A stretch of DNA of 64,000 bases from Litomosoides sigmodontis. Lineage: Eukaryota; Nematoda; Chromadorea; Rhabditida; Onchocercidae. Of this stretch, positions 49,901 through 62,823 are shown piece by piece; the first letter of the stretch is position 1, and each line of letters begins with the position of its first letter. The stretch covers positions 10,052,817 to 10,116,816 of the forward strand of contig OY718804.1 in NCBI GenBank assembly GCA_963070105.1. Reading direction: 5' to 3'. Below the pieces are notes generated by a model. The model searched no databases, was not told where the DNA came from, and saw nothing but the letters and a program-made list of their open reading frames with translations. Both the position numbers and the translations under genes were made by a program.

Positions 49901-51157
49901 GCCGAAGGACAACAACGACGACATGTGCGTGGGTGTGTGTGTGTGCGTATCGTTTACAAATGGAAGAAGTGGGTGACAATCATTCTTCTATGCAAATCAC
50001 TCATCTCTTCTTCTTCTTCCTTCTACAATATGATGAAGGTCATCGGGTCATCTCACCTCATCTTTGCGATATAAGTGGTGCGGTGATACCGCTACAGCTT
50101 AATCAAATGAGATATGTAATTTAGGTAAAAGTTTTATTTTTGCTTCCTCTGACACGCACACACGCACATAGACGAGATGACAGAATTAACTTTTAATTTA
50201 ATTATTAATAATGTCAAAAATTTGTTGGTGAACTTTTGTAAATCTTTCCTAAATTAAAATTGAACATTGAGCAGTGTACACAGTTTTGGCACAATTTCAC
50301 TTTGCAGCACTCAGTAACGTCTTATTTCCTGAGGGAAGGAAGTGTAATAACCCAAAATTCCGAAATGCGTGCACACATTTCCGGTTAGCGGAGAACTACC
50401 ACGGATGATAGCTTTTCAGCATCATCGACAAATCAAACATTCAAAAAAAGCTTTTTCCCTTCGCTACCAAACAATTCAATTGTGCAAGTTTGCCGAAATT
50501 TGCATAAAAATATGAATGGGGTGAGATTTTCTAATATCTTCCGAAAACCCTAGCACATATCTTCATAATACAAAATTTTTAATTCAAAAAATTTTTACTT
50601 TATGTTAAATTTTACTTGTTCAATTAAAACTGCACTTTTTCTCAAATCTTTCTGCTCAATCAGTTGTAAGTGACATTCTCTGACCACAACAAACGCTTCT
50701 CAGTTTGGTGAAACTTTTAAACTTTTAGCTTTTTTAACTTTGAACTTTCAGCTTTGCGTTATTAACTGACATTTAACAGACTAAAGATTTAAATAATTTT
50801 CATTTTACAGAATAATCCTGATAAGTGTCATTCAACTGTGCCATGTGATAGAAGTAAAACTTTTAAACAATTCAATTCCTTCACAGGTAACGCAAAATTC
50901 TCTTCAAGAAATGGAACTCTTGTTGTATTAAAATTGAAATAACAAAGAACTGTCTTAACGGATGAATACTAAGTACCACAGTTAAGTGGAATTTCAATTT
51001 CTTCATTTTCATCGATTTTTACAATTTTTGCACAATTACACATCGAAGTAACCGCTCCTTCTCAGCTCCTCCTCTCCCCTGAAATGATAATTTTTTGTGC
51101 CTCACAAAAAATTACAACTATCCTTTCAAATTAGGTATTATATCAAATAGACTTCTG

Positions 51158-53541
51158 TTACCTATGCACTCTGCTAAATGGCGCCGATTTTCTGTTCCAA
51201 TCATTGATTAAAATACGAAGACCTGAAATACTTTTACTTCCATTAACTCTTCCACACTGATTACTTTCCGTTCGATATGACAGTAATGTGGAATAATCAC
51301 CGGTTGGTTGATATCTAAAATTTTCATTACTTTTAAAAATTGTAAGAGCAAGTGCTTTTAAATTAGTGTTTCATAATTGCATTTGTGTAGGAGAGTCACT
51401 TTCTCAGAAGCTAATTACCTGTAATTGTAATTACCCACCTGTCTGATAGAAAGAGTTAATTGATGGGAAAGTGTAGAAGGTATTATGTGCTATCGCATAA
51501 AATTTACATTGCTATAGTAATTAATTATCGGACAACTTGAAATTTTCTCAAAATTCTATTAGGTTACGCTTTGGCAAAGAAAGAGTTTACAATATGAGAA
51601 GCCTTTTACAACTTCGATTTTTTATTAAAAAAAAAATCCTTTTGGAGTTTTTTTTTTAAGAATTTGATAGGATCACCTATTGTTTACCTTGTAATTTTAA
51701 TATTATTTGTTGTGATTGATGGCTGATACAATATGGTTGATTAATTCTTATCTACTTTGTAATTTTCTACTGAAAATTGCTGACACAATAAGATCATTTC
51801 TTGTTTACCTGGCACTTTCAGTATTGTTCAGTTGTTTCCTATGCGTGAAGGCAGTGTGATATGCTCGGCATATTGTTGAGTTATTGTTGTTACAACATTT
51901 CACGCAACATTTACCACCATTTTCGTTACAATTAGGCCGTCGTTCGCGAAGACACGCAATTAACACGCATGAAAATGCGGCAGACGTTGCGATTGCAATT
52001 GCTGACAGTACCATTAGGCCCACGTAAACCAATGTTCCCGATGCGCTACTGCTGCTCAATGATTCATGCGATTCAAATTCCGATAACTAAAAGCTTTGAT
52101 TTTTAAATGATAAAAGTTAAATTACAATAATCTCACGAAATAGTAGCAAAGTGAATTATGCGATATCACTACTGGTCAAAGGTGATAAAATAGGCAATGA
52201 TTTTTCAATATCTTAAGTTTCTGACATGTGCTTTTAGCCTTGTAAGAAAATAGTTTCGTCCTGGGAATTTCACTGTTTCGCATTTGTCTTTGCATTGAAA
52301 TATATTTATTGGCGCGTCGAAACAGTTGCTAAATTAAATTTTTAATTAATTTCCACTGTATTTTCAGGCTCCCCCGCAACACAACAATCCTCACTTGCTT
52401 GCTTCCTTACTTTGCCACATCCTTTCATCATCATAATCACTGAATTTATCATCTTCTACAGTCTCATTTACATTTACTGACAGCACTCTCTCTCCTTCAG
52501 CAAATCTTCACATTTTTCTCGCATCAGTGATCAGTCTTTCCTGTACAGAAGTTCTTTTCTGTAATTCCTAATTCTTCGACCAAAAAATTTTCCAACGAAT
52601 TTTTTCTGAATTTTGTCAATCAATTACAACATGCTGGAGACGGTTTCTACGGTTATTTCTTTGTTAATGACCATAACAAAAAAGTAAGCACTTTCAAATC
52701 TCTCTGGTAGGTACCTGTCCAACGACTGCGTAACTTTCATCGCACGAGCACCATGGACAATTCGACTCATACTTTTGTATAACAATCGCTGCGTTAAAAC
52801 ACTTCCCAGTCAAATTTACAGTCACTCTATCAGATTGCTGTGAGAAAACTGTCGTTGTCGTTGTCGTCGTTGTTGTTGTTGTTGTTGTTGTTGCTGTGTT
52901 TGCCTGTACGGTTGATTTAAATCCTAATTTATGCTAAAACGAAAGTTGGGATAAAGTATCAAGAGAGGATCGAATAGGTTTGCACTGATATGCAATGATT
53001 TGAAAACGATTAAAAGAAAAAAGAAACCTTATCGTGGAAAGCACGAATTGCTCGCGTGGAGTCACACGTTCTTGCGAATCCATAAATAGGATCAGCGCCA
53101 ATTACCTCATAATTAAATGTTATATCAGCAGGTCTTCCTTTATTCCAATAACTCACAAATATATGCGACGAACCCTAAAATTAGATGGAAGACTTCATCT
53201 AAAAATAAAAAATTATAATAATTTATTTTAAATTTTAAAATTTAAACTGAATAAAACAAACTTACAAAAAGTTCATGGATGGGCCAACTGGATGAAACTC
53301 TTTCATCGCTAACTAAATTCCATTCATCTATGGTCAACTTAGAATCATTGCAGCCCGCAGCCGCTAAACATCCATCAGTCCACGTGACAGATAGCGGTTC
53401 GACGGTTATCCAGAATGACGTTACTGACGGTTGCACCACCGGATCGTTTAACGTAGACGACAACAAGCAGTGTGTTAGTAGAAGTTGGTGCGACGTGAAC
53501 GTTAGCAGTGTAATCGGAACAGTGGAGGAACGTCTGATCAT
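51158..53541 (-). CDS. Single-pass membrane protein, paralogue B, family not recognised
   Basis: Five minus-strand exons: 53266-53541, 53028-53174, 52715-52933, 51809-52086 and 51158-51314. All junctions are canonical and in phase, giving 358 residues. Features: N-terminal hydrophobic segment (residues 9-28); GCLAAAGC (C58, C64); SSSWPI (83-88); FVSYW and DPIYGFARTCD in exon 2; a run of about 13 Thr near residue 156; KCFNA and CPWCSC in exon 3; one transmembrane helix (about 233-260) sharing YVxxxxLSA...FxCxLIAxL with paralogue A; then a cysteine-rich cytoplasmic stretch with CCVKCC. Unlike paralogue A, the tail is split by an additional intron and its sequence is unrelated. Both genes have introns at matching places in the ectodomain, so they arose by duplication. 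Function is unknown. Confidence 0.85.
52866..52905 (-). repeat. In-frame ACA/ACG triplet repeat coding poly-threonine
   Basis: The sense strand carries about 13 consecutive Thr codons, mostly ACA with ACG interruptions, inside exon 3 of paralogue B. The tract is absent from paralogue A. Confidence 0.9.
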
Positions 53542-56500
53542 AACAAATTACCCTGAAAAAAAAAATGAAAATTTTCTGTTAATGAAAGAGTTTCATTGTT
53601 TGCAAAAATTTTTCGTAACTTTTTCGACTCTTTTAAACTTTCTTTTTTTTTGTAAAATTTAAGTGAGCAAGTAAATTTGTATTCAATCGAACTAGATATT
53701 TTAGAAAAACACTTGAGATGTAAATTACTCTGATAGGAAATACCACTAAATTATCACTTATTTTTTGGAAGATGAAATTCGACTTGGATCGGATCAGTGC
53801 TGTGCCGTTCTTTCGCAAATTTTAATTTACAAATTTTGTGACTTAATTTTATAGGAAATTTTCTCTACGATTTTTATTTTTATTGCTTTTTTTGCTCTTC
53901 TTCTAAATTTAAATTTGTAAAGACAGGCTTTTAATTTTTTGCTTTTTTTTTGATTTTTTTTGTCAGCTTTTTTGTTCAGTCTAGCTAGACCAATGTGAAA
54001 CTTTAAAAAGACTAGACTATATCGGTCTTTTAATTAAATTTCATAAGCAAAAATGCTAAATATTTCACACATTCAATTTCATCATCTAATTAAATTCTAA
54101 CTCACTTAATGAGAAGTATTCCTCACAACTTTCGCTATCAAGAAAAATTTGCCATTTATTTAAGAAATTGCTTTCTCAAAATTCTAAAAATTCAGCCTAA
54201 AATGTTGCCTAAACTGTTAGAGAAACAAAAAAAAACTGGCAAATTTTTCATGAAATCAAATTCGTCAAACGGAAGGAAGAAAATTTGATTGTGTGGAAGA
54301 GGGGGACAGAGGGAAGCCTAAGGTCGAGCTATATTAGGACGGTGAAATGGTCCTCACTGACCTAAATGATTCACATCACTACCACTCCGAACCAAGCCGC
54401 TCTCTCTCGATGACTAATACATCTCGCCATCAGCTCAGTCTAACCCTAACACTCTGATGACTAATCACCACCGCACTATGCTAACTATAACTGATAGCTA
54501 AATTATTTTCAAACAAAAGAAAAACTAGCCATAACAGAAAATTTTCAATGATCAATGATCGCTTTGTGAAATTAATTACAAATAATCTATTTCACTGCTA
54601 TTTGAGGTAATTGTCATTAATGAAATGTCCGTTGTGGTCAGAGGGATCGATCGGAATATGAATATTTATCATCAATGTCCTTGTTTATAAGTGATAAAAG
54701 GAGAAGAAATGAGTGGCCGACGAGTTAGATTTGTCTGAAAGAGAAAGGGAAGTTTAGATTGTTGAAAAATTATGAAACGGTTGAGTTTGAGGAAATGTTC
54801 GCAGCTCATCTGAAGACGGAAAATGCTTTAAAGAAATCTCAATTATCGATGGTTAACAACAACTCTTCCTACCCTTTAATAAGAGACTCTCATCCAATTT
54901 ATCAAATTTAAAATTAACTAAAAAAAGATTATGAAAAATTCTAAAGATTTTCTTAATTATATTATCAACCGAAACACTTAACATCGAAGGAAATGATCAA
55001 AGAGTAATTCGTAAATCGAATCGAGCATGGGTAAGTATGGGTTCACGTGGTAGATGTAAACGATAATAATACCAATGTTTTAGCCTGAGCAATTGAACGT
55101 ATTGGTACGAGAAGACGTAGAAATTGGACAGTTTAAAATTAGTTAAACTTTTGCATATTCAGTCGGGCAGTTTAAAATTAAGATCTTTTCACCGAAAAAG
55201 GATTGATTAGTGAAGTAAGGAAAATATAAGTTAATTAATAAATGTTAGAGAAACGGCTAGTGTTAGCATTTTAAGCTTAGAATACAGGAAAAAAAGCAAT
55301 TACTACGCCGCAGGGCGTTCAGTTGAAATCACAGCAGCAATGAAAAGTTTCGAATTTCATTTGTGTGAAAATTGAATAGGCACGGTAAAAGGCTCAGTTT
55401 ACTTCCTTCCTGCAACTCCGAACTTTTGAATTTTCCAACTGCAAGACATAGCGAAAGCAAAAAGCAAATTATTCCCTTCCAAAAGCAATACCATTTGGCG
55501 CACATTTCAAATACACTCTCAGTTGCAACTAGGAGGTTTTATTTTCAGACAAGAGATGTCCTCTTAAATTTTACTTCATTTGAAAATTTCTTTCATGATT
55601 TTCAAGTCCCTAAACCAAATAATTAAAGCAAATGCTCACCTTACAGCGTTCAATTCCTAAAAATGAATATTTTGTAAATTTTAAGAAATTTAAAAATAAA
55701 TTTCACGGACATTGCCTACGTGTGCAGGTTGGCGTTCCTTTCTCTTTTGTTTTTGATCCGATTGTCTGCTTTTGAAATGAAAAATGCAAATGTGAAATTT
55801 GAAGAAGAAAAAAAAAGCGGAATGCTCAAGACGTGTTAAATAATTTTCGTGAAAAAAGTTAGTGGTCAGTGACATCTCTAATTCATTCCAATGTTGCATC
55901 TGTCATTACTACTCACCGATGATCCATTCGGCTTCAACTAGTAAAAGTAAAAGTAATAAAGTGAAATATTTCACACGCAACGTTCCATATTTCATTTTTG
56001 TTTATTTGAAAACAAATAGATTGTTCTGCATACCTTACTCACTCAATTACTTACTTATTTGAAAATAGCTACTCTAAGTAACACTTACAGCTAGCAGCAG
56101 GAAGATAGTTTGCATATGCTCAGGCTACCTCCAAATATTTGCGGTTTAATTTGCTCTTCAATTATTTCAAAAAGAAAAAAAAATTTTGCTTTGAGCATAA
56201 ATTCTTTTCGGTCCTAAAAATTTTCCAGCATTTTAGTACGTGCATGTTAACTTTGAGTAGTAACAATGATAGTAATTAAAAATAACAAATAACACATATC
56301 GGAAATCGTTTGTAATTGAAATGAAATGAGAGAAATTCTCAGACTGAGAAATGCATGAAAAATTGTAACCTGAAATTAAATGGCGAACGTTTTAAATTTG
56401 CAACAGACAGATTGCAGTGTGTCAAACCTGATAGGCTACCTATTACTCACTTCAAATTGCAACAAAAAGGTAGGCAGTAAAGTGAGTGAAAAGCCTTAGG

Positions 56501-56929
56501 AATTAATTTGAACAGTTAGTTCGCGGAGATTTTACAAATGGGAAAATGGGCAAAATGAGGGAAGAGGAGAAGGGAGAAGCGAGAGAGAGAATGAGAGAGT
56601 GTAAACATTATTTGTTAAGAAGAGAAGGAAAAGAACAAACAGCTAATGATGAAATGAATTAACCTATCAAGCAAATTTTCATTTACACTTTTTACTCCTT
56701 AACTGTAACTCTCCCTTAAAAGCGAAATTTTGTTTTAGAGTTGTTGAGGAATGAGTTTGCTTTAATTGAACCGCCAACTTTCCTGCTACCACTAGCGCTT
56801 AGATTGATTGCTCGAAATATTTTGACGACAAATTGAAATGTCTTGCTCGACAGCACCGAAAATATCGTAAGCGAACTGTTCGTCATGTAAAGAAGTTGCG
56901 GAAAATTGAAATGTTTGCAGGGCAGGGTG

Positions 56930-56950
56930 GGAGCGAGCAGCTTCGCTCCT
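56930..56950. repeat. Short GC-rich hairpin
   Basis: GGAGCGA and TCGCTCC pair across a 6-7 nt loop within a locally GC-richer patch of about 150 bp. Confidence 0.5.
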
Positions 56951-57475
56951 CATCGATCAGAGCACACTGATATTGTAACATCCGGAAGGCTTCAAATTTC
57001 ATCCTATCCAAAACATTAGCCCTACTTCGTTGCGACGAACGAACGAGTGAAGACTGTACTGTTACTACTACTGTTAGGTACAGGTGCCTTTCAGCCACAA
57101 TGAATTGTCCTCATATTTTGCGAGCAAATAAGAACTGTCTTATTGTCCTAGCAATTACAAGTAGTAGTTGTACAACGATAACAATTAATGGCGTGTAGTG
57201 ATAGTGGCGAGTTTTTGACGCTATTTCCGGACGAGCACTTAAGTGAAGTCTGAGGTTTCTAGCAAGAAAATTTGTTCGTCACTTTCCGGCTACTTCCTTC
57301 TTTTCACTACTAAATTCTCCTTCCTCACTAATTGTCTAAATTAAATGAGTCCGTGAAATACTTGACGGCAGATATCTCCTGGTATGTGATGCGTTCCACA
57401 CTCCTACAACCGCATTGTCTTCACTTTGGGATGAATGTGAAGTAATTATTTCATTTATTAAGCGGTGCAGCGTGG

Positions 57476-57510
57476 CATTCACGTTCAACGTGCAACGTGC
57501 AACGTGAATG
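57476..57510. promoter_or_regulatory. Three tandem CAACGTG units inside a 10-bp inverted repeat
   Basis: Arms CATTCACGTT (57476-57485) and AACGTGAATG (57501-57510) enclose CAACGTG repeated directly. ACGTG is the core of hypoxia-response elements, but binding here is only an inference. Confidence 0.5.
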
Positions 57511-58033
57511 TTATCAGCAATTTTGTGCTAAGAGTGATTATTTGAGCTTGAGAAATTGAAATTTCAGGCTAAAATTGGGAAGTGAACATATTCGTTGGTG
57601 GGATGGGATCGGACAGTTAGCTGAGCTGACAGATCATACTGTGGACATTTTGATAATATTTCAGTTCAACGATAGCGCTTTCAATTAATCGTCCGTCAAA
57701 GAACAGATCGGTTTAGGAGAAATTGAGATGTCCTTGCTTCTAACTATTCCCGTGGGATCGCGGTTCAATCCTTTATCGTACGAAGTAAGATGGCTTGTAG
57801 CAATCTCTTTTATCATCAATTCATTGGCAGCGACGAACGTCGGGAGAATATTTCATAATTTCTATTGCGGAAATTAATTTAACTCAGAGACTAAATTACA
57901 ATTTTCTTCGCGTTCCGCAAAAAATTAAATTCGAAATTTCAAATAATCGAAAAAAGGTAAGGGCGTTGAAATGAAAATTTTGAAATATTTCATAAAATAT
58001 TTTCATACTTTGTAATATTTTATAACTATTCCA

Positions 58034-58034
58034 G

Positions 58035-58072
<38 letters not shown>
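58034..58072. repeat. GA microsatellite
   Basis: About 39 bp of nearly perfect GA repeat. Confidence 0.95.
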
Positions 58073-58074
<2 letters not shown>

Positions 58075-59711
58075 TCTTCTTTTGGTTCGTTTAACTTACC
58101 ACTGATAATTTTGTTTTCCCTTTCATCTCCTTCTGTCAGTGGAAATTTGAAGCGCAAATAGCTTAAAATACATCATCCGTTGATGAAGCTAATCATCCGG
58201 AAAAGCAAATGCGAGTGCTTTTCTTCATTGTTGCATACCTCATCAACACAGTTAATTATAAGCTAACATAATTGCTAGCTATCAACAAATTCAATTTGAT
58301 AGCTAAAAAATGAAAAACTTTTTCCATACAACGACGTCAAAAAGTTCACTAATTAATTTCTAATTAATGCAAATATAAATTTTACTAGTTAATGCGAAAT
58401 ATTAAAAATGAAATCTTTTAAGCAAATCAAAAATAATTCAATTCCTCTCCTGCAACTTTCATCAACACACTCGATAATTAACTCCTTCATATGATAGACG
58501 AGAATTATCAAGGAATTTAAATTCAATAAGTCATAATAAAATAAATAAATTTAAAATTTTCGTAATTATTTGTAATTTTGGCTAAACGAAAGAATTTTAA
58601 AGGAGAAATGTGAGATTGGATTATTTTGGAAAAGTTTGCTAGCAATGTTATTTCGCGTGATAAGGACAGCATTTCAAATGAAATGAACACAGTGGTTTCA
58701 TTCTACTGAAAGTTTCAGACTTCCGAGTTAAATTGAAAATTTAGTTTTAACTGTCCTAATAATAAATTTCAGCATTCCTGAAGCTTGAAAAAGCAATTCA
58801 TTTCATTTCCAAGAATGAACACCAACCTTCGGTTTACACTTCACAGGGATCCACCAATTCCCAAAGAGAGAGAAAAAGAAGGTTAAGGAGAGAGAAATGT
58901 TATTTTCATTTACTTATTTATTAATTTCCTCTCCTTACTGTTACTTCATTTCACTTAAATTCATAACCCAAAATTTGAAAGCGTTGAAATGAAAAGCGCT
59001 AGCGACAAAGAATTTAAAGGCCAAAGATCAATTCAAATTTGATAATAAATTGGCTTTATGTGAGCATCATCTCACTGACTCATTCATTCATACATGTATC
59101 AGAACCTCAGGGAGTGATTGAAGTCGAAACTTAAATTTGGGTGTATTGCGATATGTGAATTCAATTAGCATTTGCGGGAGAATTTCAAAAGTTGTCGATA
59201 ATGGACTGACCAGTTTCGTCATTTTAATTGTATTTCTGTCAATTATTCTTTTAATTCAATAGGACGAAAGGTATTGCTAGAAGTAAAATTAAAATGCTTT
59301 GCTTATTTCCTATCTGTTATTTGATTTCAAATATGACACTTCAAGCAAGTAATACAATTTCCTTGTTGCTTTTTCAAATCAATCAAATTTTCCAAAATTT
59401 AGAATTTTCTTTTCAAATTTCTTAAAATCAAAAGCTTTTAAATTTGTAAAAGTGAAATTCGATTATGCTATCGATTGACCCTCATAACAATTAGGCATAA
59501 CACTTAGTATGGTTAAAAATTTCTGAAAATATTGCATATTAGATGGGATTGGTGGTTGGGTCAACTCTACCAGGTCAATTGCAGAAATCATCGCCATTTC
59601 CTATAAATCATTAAAAGCGTCCTTTTTAGGATGAGAAAATTTACTGCAAGTAATCGTAAATGCTAAACAAGAAAGAAGAGCGATTTCGAAATGTCGCAGC
59701 ACAATAGGATG

Positions 59712-59737
59712 TCCGATCAATCGATCGGTTGATCGGA
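59712..59737. repeat. Cruciform-like inverted repeat, 9-bp arms
   Basis: TCCGATCAA and TTGATCGGA flank an 8-nt core, TCGATCGG, that is itself largely palindromic. Confidence 0.85.
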
Positions 59738-62250
59738 TGAGTGGAACGGTACAATTGCAGGAGACTGACGAATGGAACTGACTGTAATCGTTGTAATTTA
59801 CATAATATTCAAAGGATACTGAAATGAATGGCTAAAATTATGGGAAACTAAATCAAACGTAAATTGCTCACATAAATGACGGATGGATTTTAAAATACTT
59901 TACTGGGAAAATTCTTCGTTAGCAAAGATTTTGTTTTCTTTTTGAAGGAAAAAAAAACTTAGTGTGGGAAAATTTTTAAGAAATTAGCGATATTTCAGCG
60001 AAAACACGGAATAATTTATAAATATGCATAATTACTCTGATATTTCAAGAATTGAAATTGAAAATTTTTTTTCATTGAGAATTTCTAAGGAGTTATTTTG
60101 CAAGAGAAATTTCATTTAAAATTAAAGGATTCCTTTAATTCTCTTTGTTGTGTGAAAATAAGGCTGGGCGGAAGGGGTACTTTTCCACAAAAAATTTAAC
60201 CCAACGCTTGGGCCTCCACTGCTCTTTCTCTCTTCAAATATAGGTCCATATTTTTTGCTATTGCTGAATTTCTCTCTCATCCTTCTCTCTTTTCCTCCTT
60301 TCATCTTCTCCACTCAAAGTTAATTTCCAAAATGGCCAACACTTTCTTTCCTCAGTTACTTCAGTGTGTTTGAAATAAAAATTAGAAAAAGTTTTAATTT
60401 TGAAAGTGGAAAAATTAGCAGTATTAGAAGAAATAATATTGCTAAAAATGAAAGTACAACCTTTTCCAAAAAAAAAAGAAAAAGAGAAAAGGAAATGAAA
60501 TTGGTATGACAAATTATTGCTGGAAAAGAATTGAATGTAAAATGTTTGCGCTTAGCGACAAAAGCGCTTGCAACATTCTGTTGCATTGTTCCACCGAATC
60601 GAACGGTAAATAGTGAATTTTGAAGGACACGAAAGCATAGATGATTTACGACATCTGAAAACAATGTGTCAAACACGCAAAATATTCAGTATTACCAATT
60701 GGTCATTCATAGTAAAATATAAATTTGCAAAAATAACAAAAAAAAACTGACATTAATTAATTTAAGAAAAATTAGTTTAAAAAATGGTGCGGCAGTTATT
60801 TGCATGAAAATTAGCAAATAAATGAGCAATTTCATTTGTCTAATACTTAACTAATGTAAAATATTACTGTCCAACTGAACATTTATTCAATTTCACCCAT
60901 TTCAATTTCCATTACAATTTATAGCAGCCTTTTCTGAGTTTGGAGCTTTTTCCAATTAACTGATTGATTTGCGCTTTTATAGAGTGGAGAATTTTGTACA
61001 GATATACCACTTGTACTTGTACTTATTACCTGTGCCTTTGTGATTTTACAGTTTAACTTGAAAAATAGCCATTCAGCATTTTTCATTTCCTTTCCTCAAA
61101 TGAGAAGGATCGATCAATAATTTAAATTTGAAAATTGTTGAAGCGGAAAAAATATCCATTAAAAGCTTATATATAATACTAATGATTACTACCATTTTTT
61201 TCCGCCATTTGTTGTGTGTGTACGAACATTTCCATTTCAAATTATAAATTTAATTGGGTAATAAAAAACAATGGAACGTCTTTTAAGGAAAGAAGCGCAT
61301 ATTTTATCAAAAATCCTTTTGACGATTGCAAGAACGACTTAAATTCCCTTCCAAAATTAATGGTGAAATGATAAAGAAAGTCAATTGTTAATTTATTCGA
61401 AATAAAATTTGCATGTCAGATTTACATTTAAATTGTTGATTGTTGCTGTTGAAACACAGTGCAACCAATAGCTGAGGCGGTGTGGATGAGAGAGGATGAA
61501 TTAAATTTCAGTGAACTGTGCTGGTAAATATGGAAACTACCGTTGGCTGTTAGGGCATTTGATCATTTGCGAATAAATGTTAAAAACACTTCTATTTGCA
61601 TTTTAAAATTCAAAAAAAAGATAACTAAATGAAAATGACTTCTAGATTGATGAATGGCATTAACTGCAAATATCGCACATTCATTTTTCCTTTTGAATTT
61701 TCTTTTTTTTTTTTAAAAAAAATCAAAATTTACTAAATGACATTTTCTTTGAAGGTAAAAATATCGGCAAAATTGCTCAATTTTGTCACTTTTTCTTGAA
61801 ATTAACTTAAGGTGAGCACTGATTGTTGGATGTTTTATTGGATATATGCAAATTGGCCTGAAATAGGAAGCTGTTAGGCACACGTAACTGTGCCAGTAAC
61901 ATTGCTGACTTTCCTCTCGCACTTCCCTTCTCTTTTCAGTTGCATCTTTCAACCGAAATTTATGGATCTAATCAATCGGATCATAAAGAGGCAGCATCGA
62001 CCGTTGCCAACAACTGATCCCTATAATTGATGCTTAATCGCAATTTCAACAACGACCTTTAACCCACAAATGAAAAGTAGCCTTCTGGCAGCAATTTGCT
62101 CTTTCGAACTTCGTCACGTACAGGCACGTCAACTGAGACGCATTTTAGCGTAGTAAAGATTAAATGTGTACTTCTCCACCGGAGAGGTAATTTAATGTGA
62201 ATTACTGATGGAATGTAAAGTGATAAAAATGCATTCATCAATGTTAAATT

Positions 62251-62298
62251 TGAGGGAGAGAGAGGGAGAGCGAAGGAGAGAGGAGGGGGAGAAAGAGA
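62251..62298. repeat. GA-rich tract
   Basis: Imperfect GAGGGAGA units. Confidence 0.85.
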
Positions 62299-62631
62299 AT
62301 TGATGAATTGATGGACAAGAGATTAGTTCGTAGCGAGCACGACAAGACTAATGTCCTTAATTAATCATCGATCATGAACAGCCGTTCTTCCAAATGCCGT
62401 TGATCAGATAAGAATGTTAATAATAATAATAACAACAACAAGAAATGAATAAGTCGTTGAGGTCAGAGAAATCTAATGGACCAATTCATTTCCTTCGAAC
62501 TAAAGCAACAACAACCTTCGTGTGAAACAATTGCCAAGTAACAGAGTGACACGACCACGTTGACCTTACAGATGCTTAATTCTCATTTCATCAAAATTTT
62601 CCTCAAATTCACTTTTCACGCATATTAAGTG

Positions 62632-62634
<3 letters not shown>

Positions 62635-62666
<32 letters not shown>

Positions 62667-62780
62667 ATGTGCGTGAGGGGTCAAAGTAGTGTCATTCATT
62701 TTTAACGATACACTTTTTATCTTTCAATTGTAATCAGAAACCTCTCTCTCTCTCTCTCTCTCTCTCCCACACACACACAC

Positions 62781-62820
<40 letters not shown>
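62635..62820. repeat. Compound microsatellite: GT, then CT, then CA
   Basis: GT repeat 62635-62665, CT repeat 62742-62766 and CA repeat 62768-62820 with a few TA interruptions. The GT and CA blocks are complementary on one strand. Confidence 0.95.

Positions 62821-62823
<3 letters not shown>

Larger units (their letters stand above)
42283..51157. other. Large gene-free stretch between the two membrane-protein paralogues
   Basis: About 8.9 kb, AT-rich throughout. I found no exon that could be connected. Contents: inverted repeat 43943-43981, TCCGGA cluster 43605-43625, 29-bp tandem repeat 45725-45782, GA microsatellite 45284-45302, CT microsatellite 46178-46224 and a CGTAA pentamer array 46961-46988. 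Upstream regulatory DNA of paralogue A is expected at the left end and the 3' UTR of paralogue B at the right end. Confidence 0.55.

Noticed and set aside
56883..57098. 71-codon minus-strand frame in a GC-richer patch
   Set aside because: No recognisable domain, and no downstream exon could be joined. A short GC-rich hairpin explains part of the composition.
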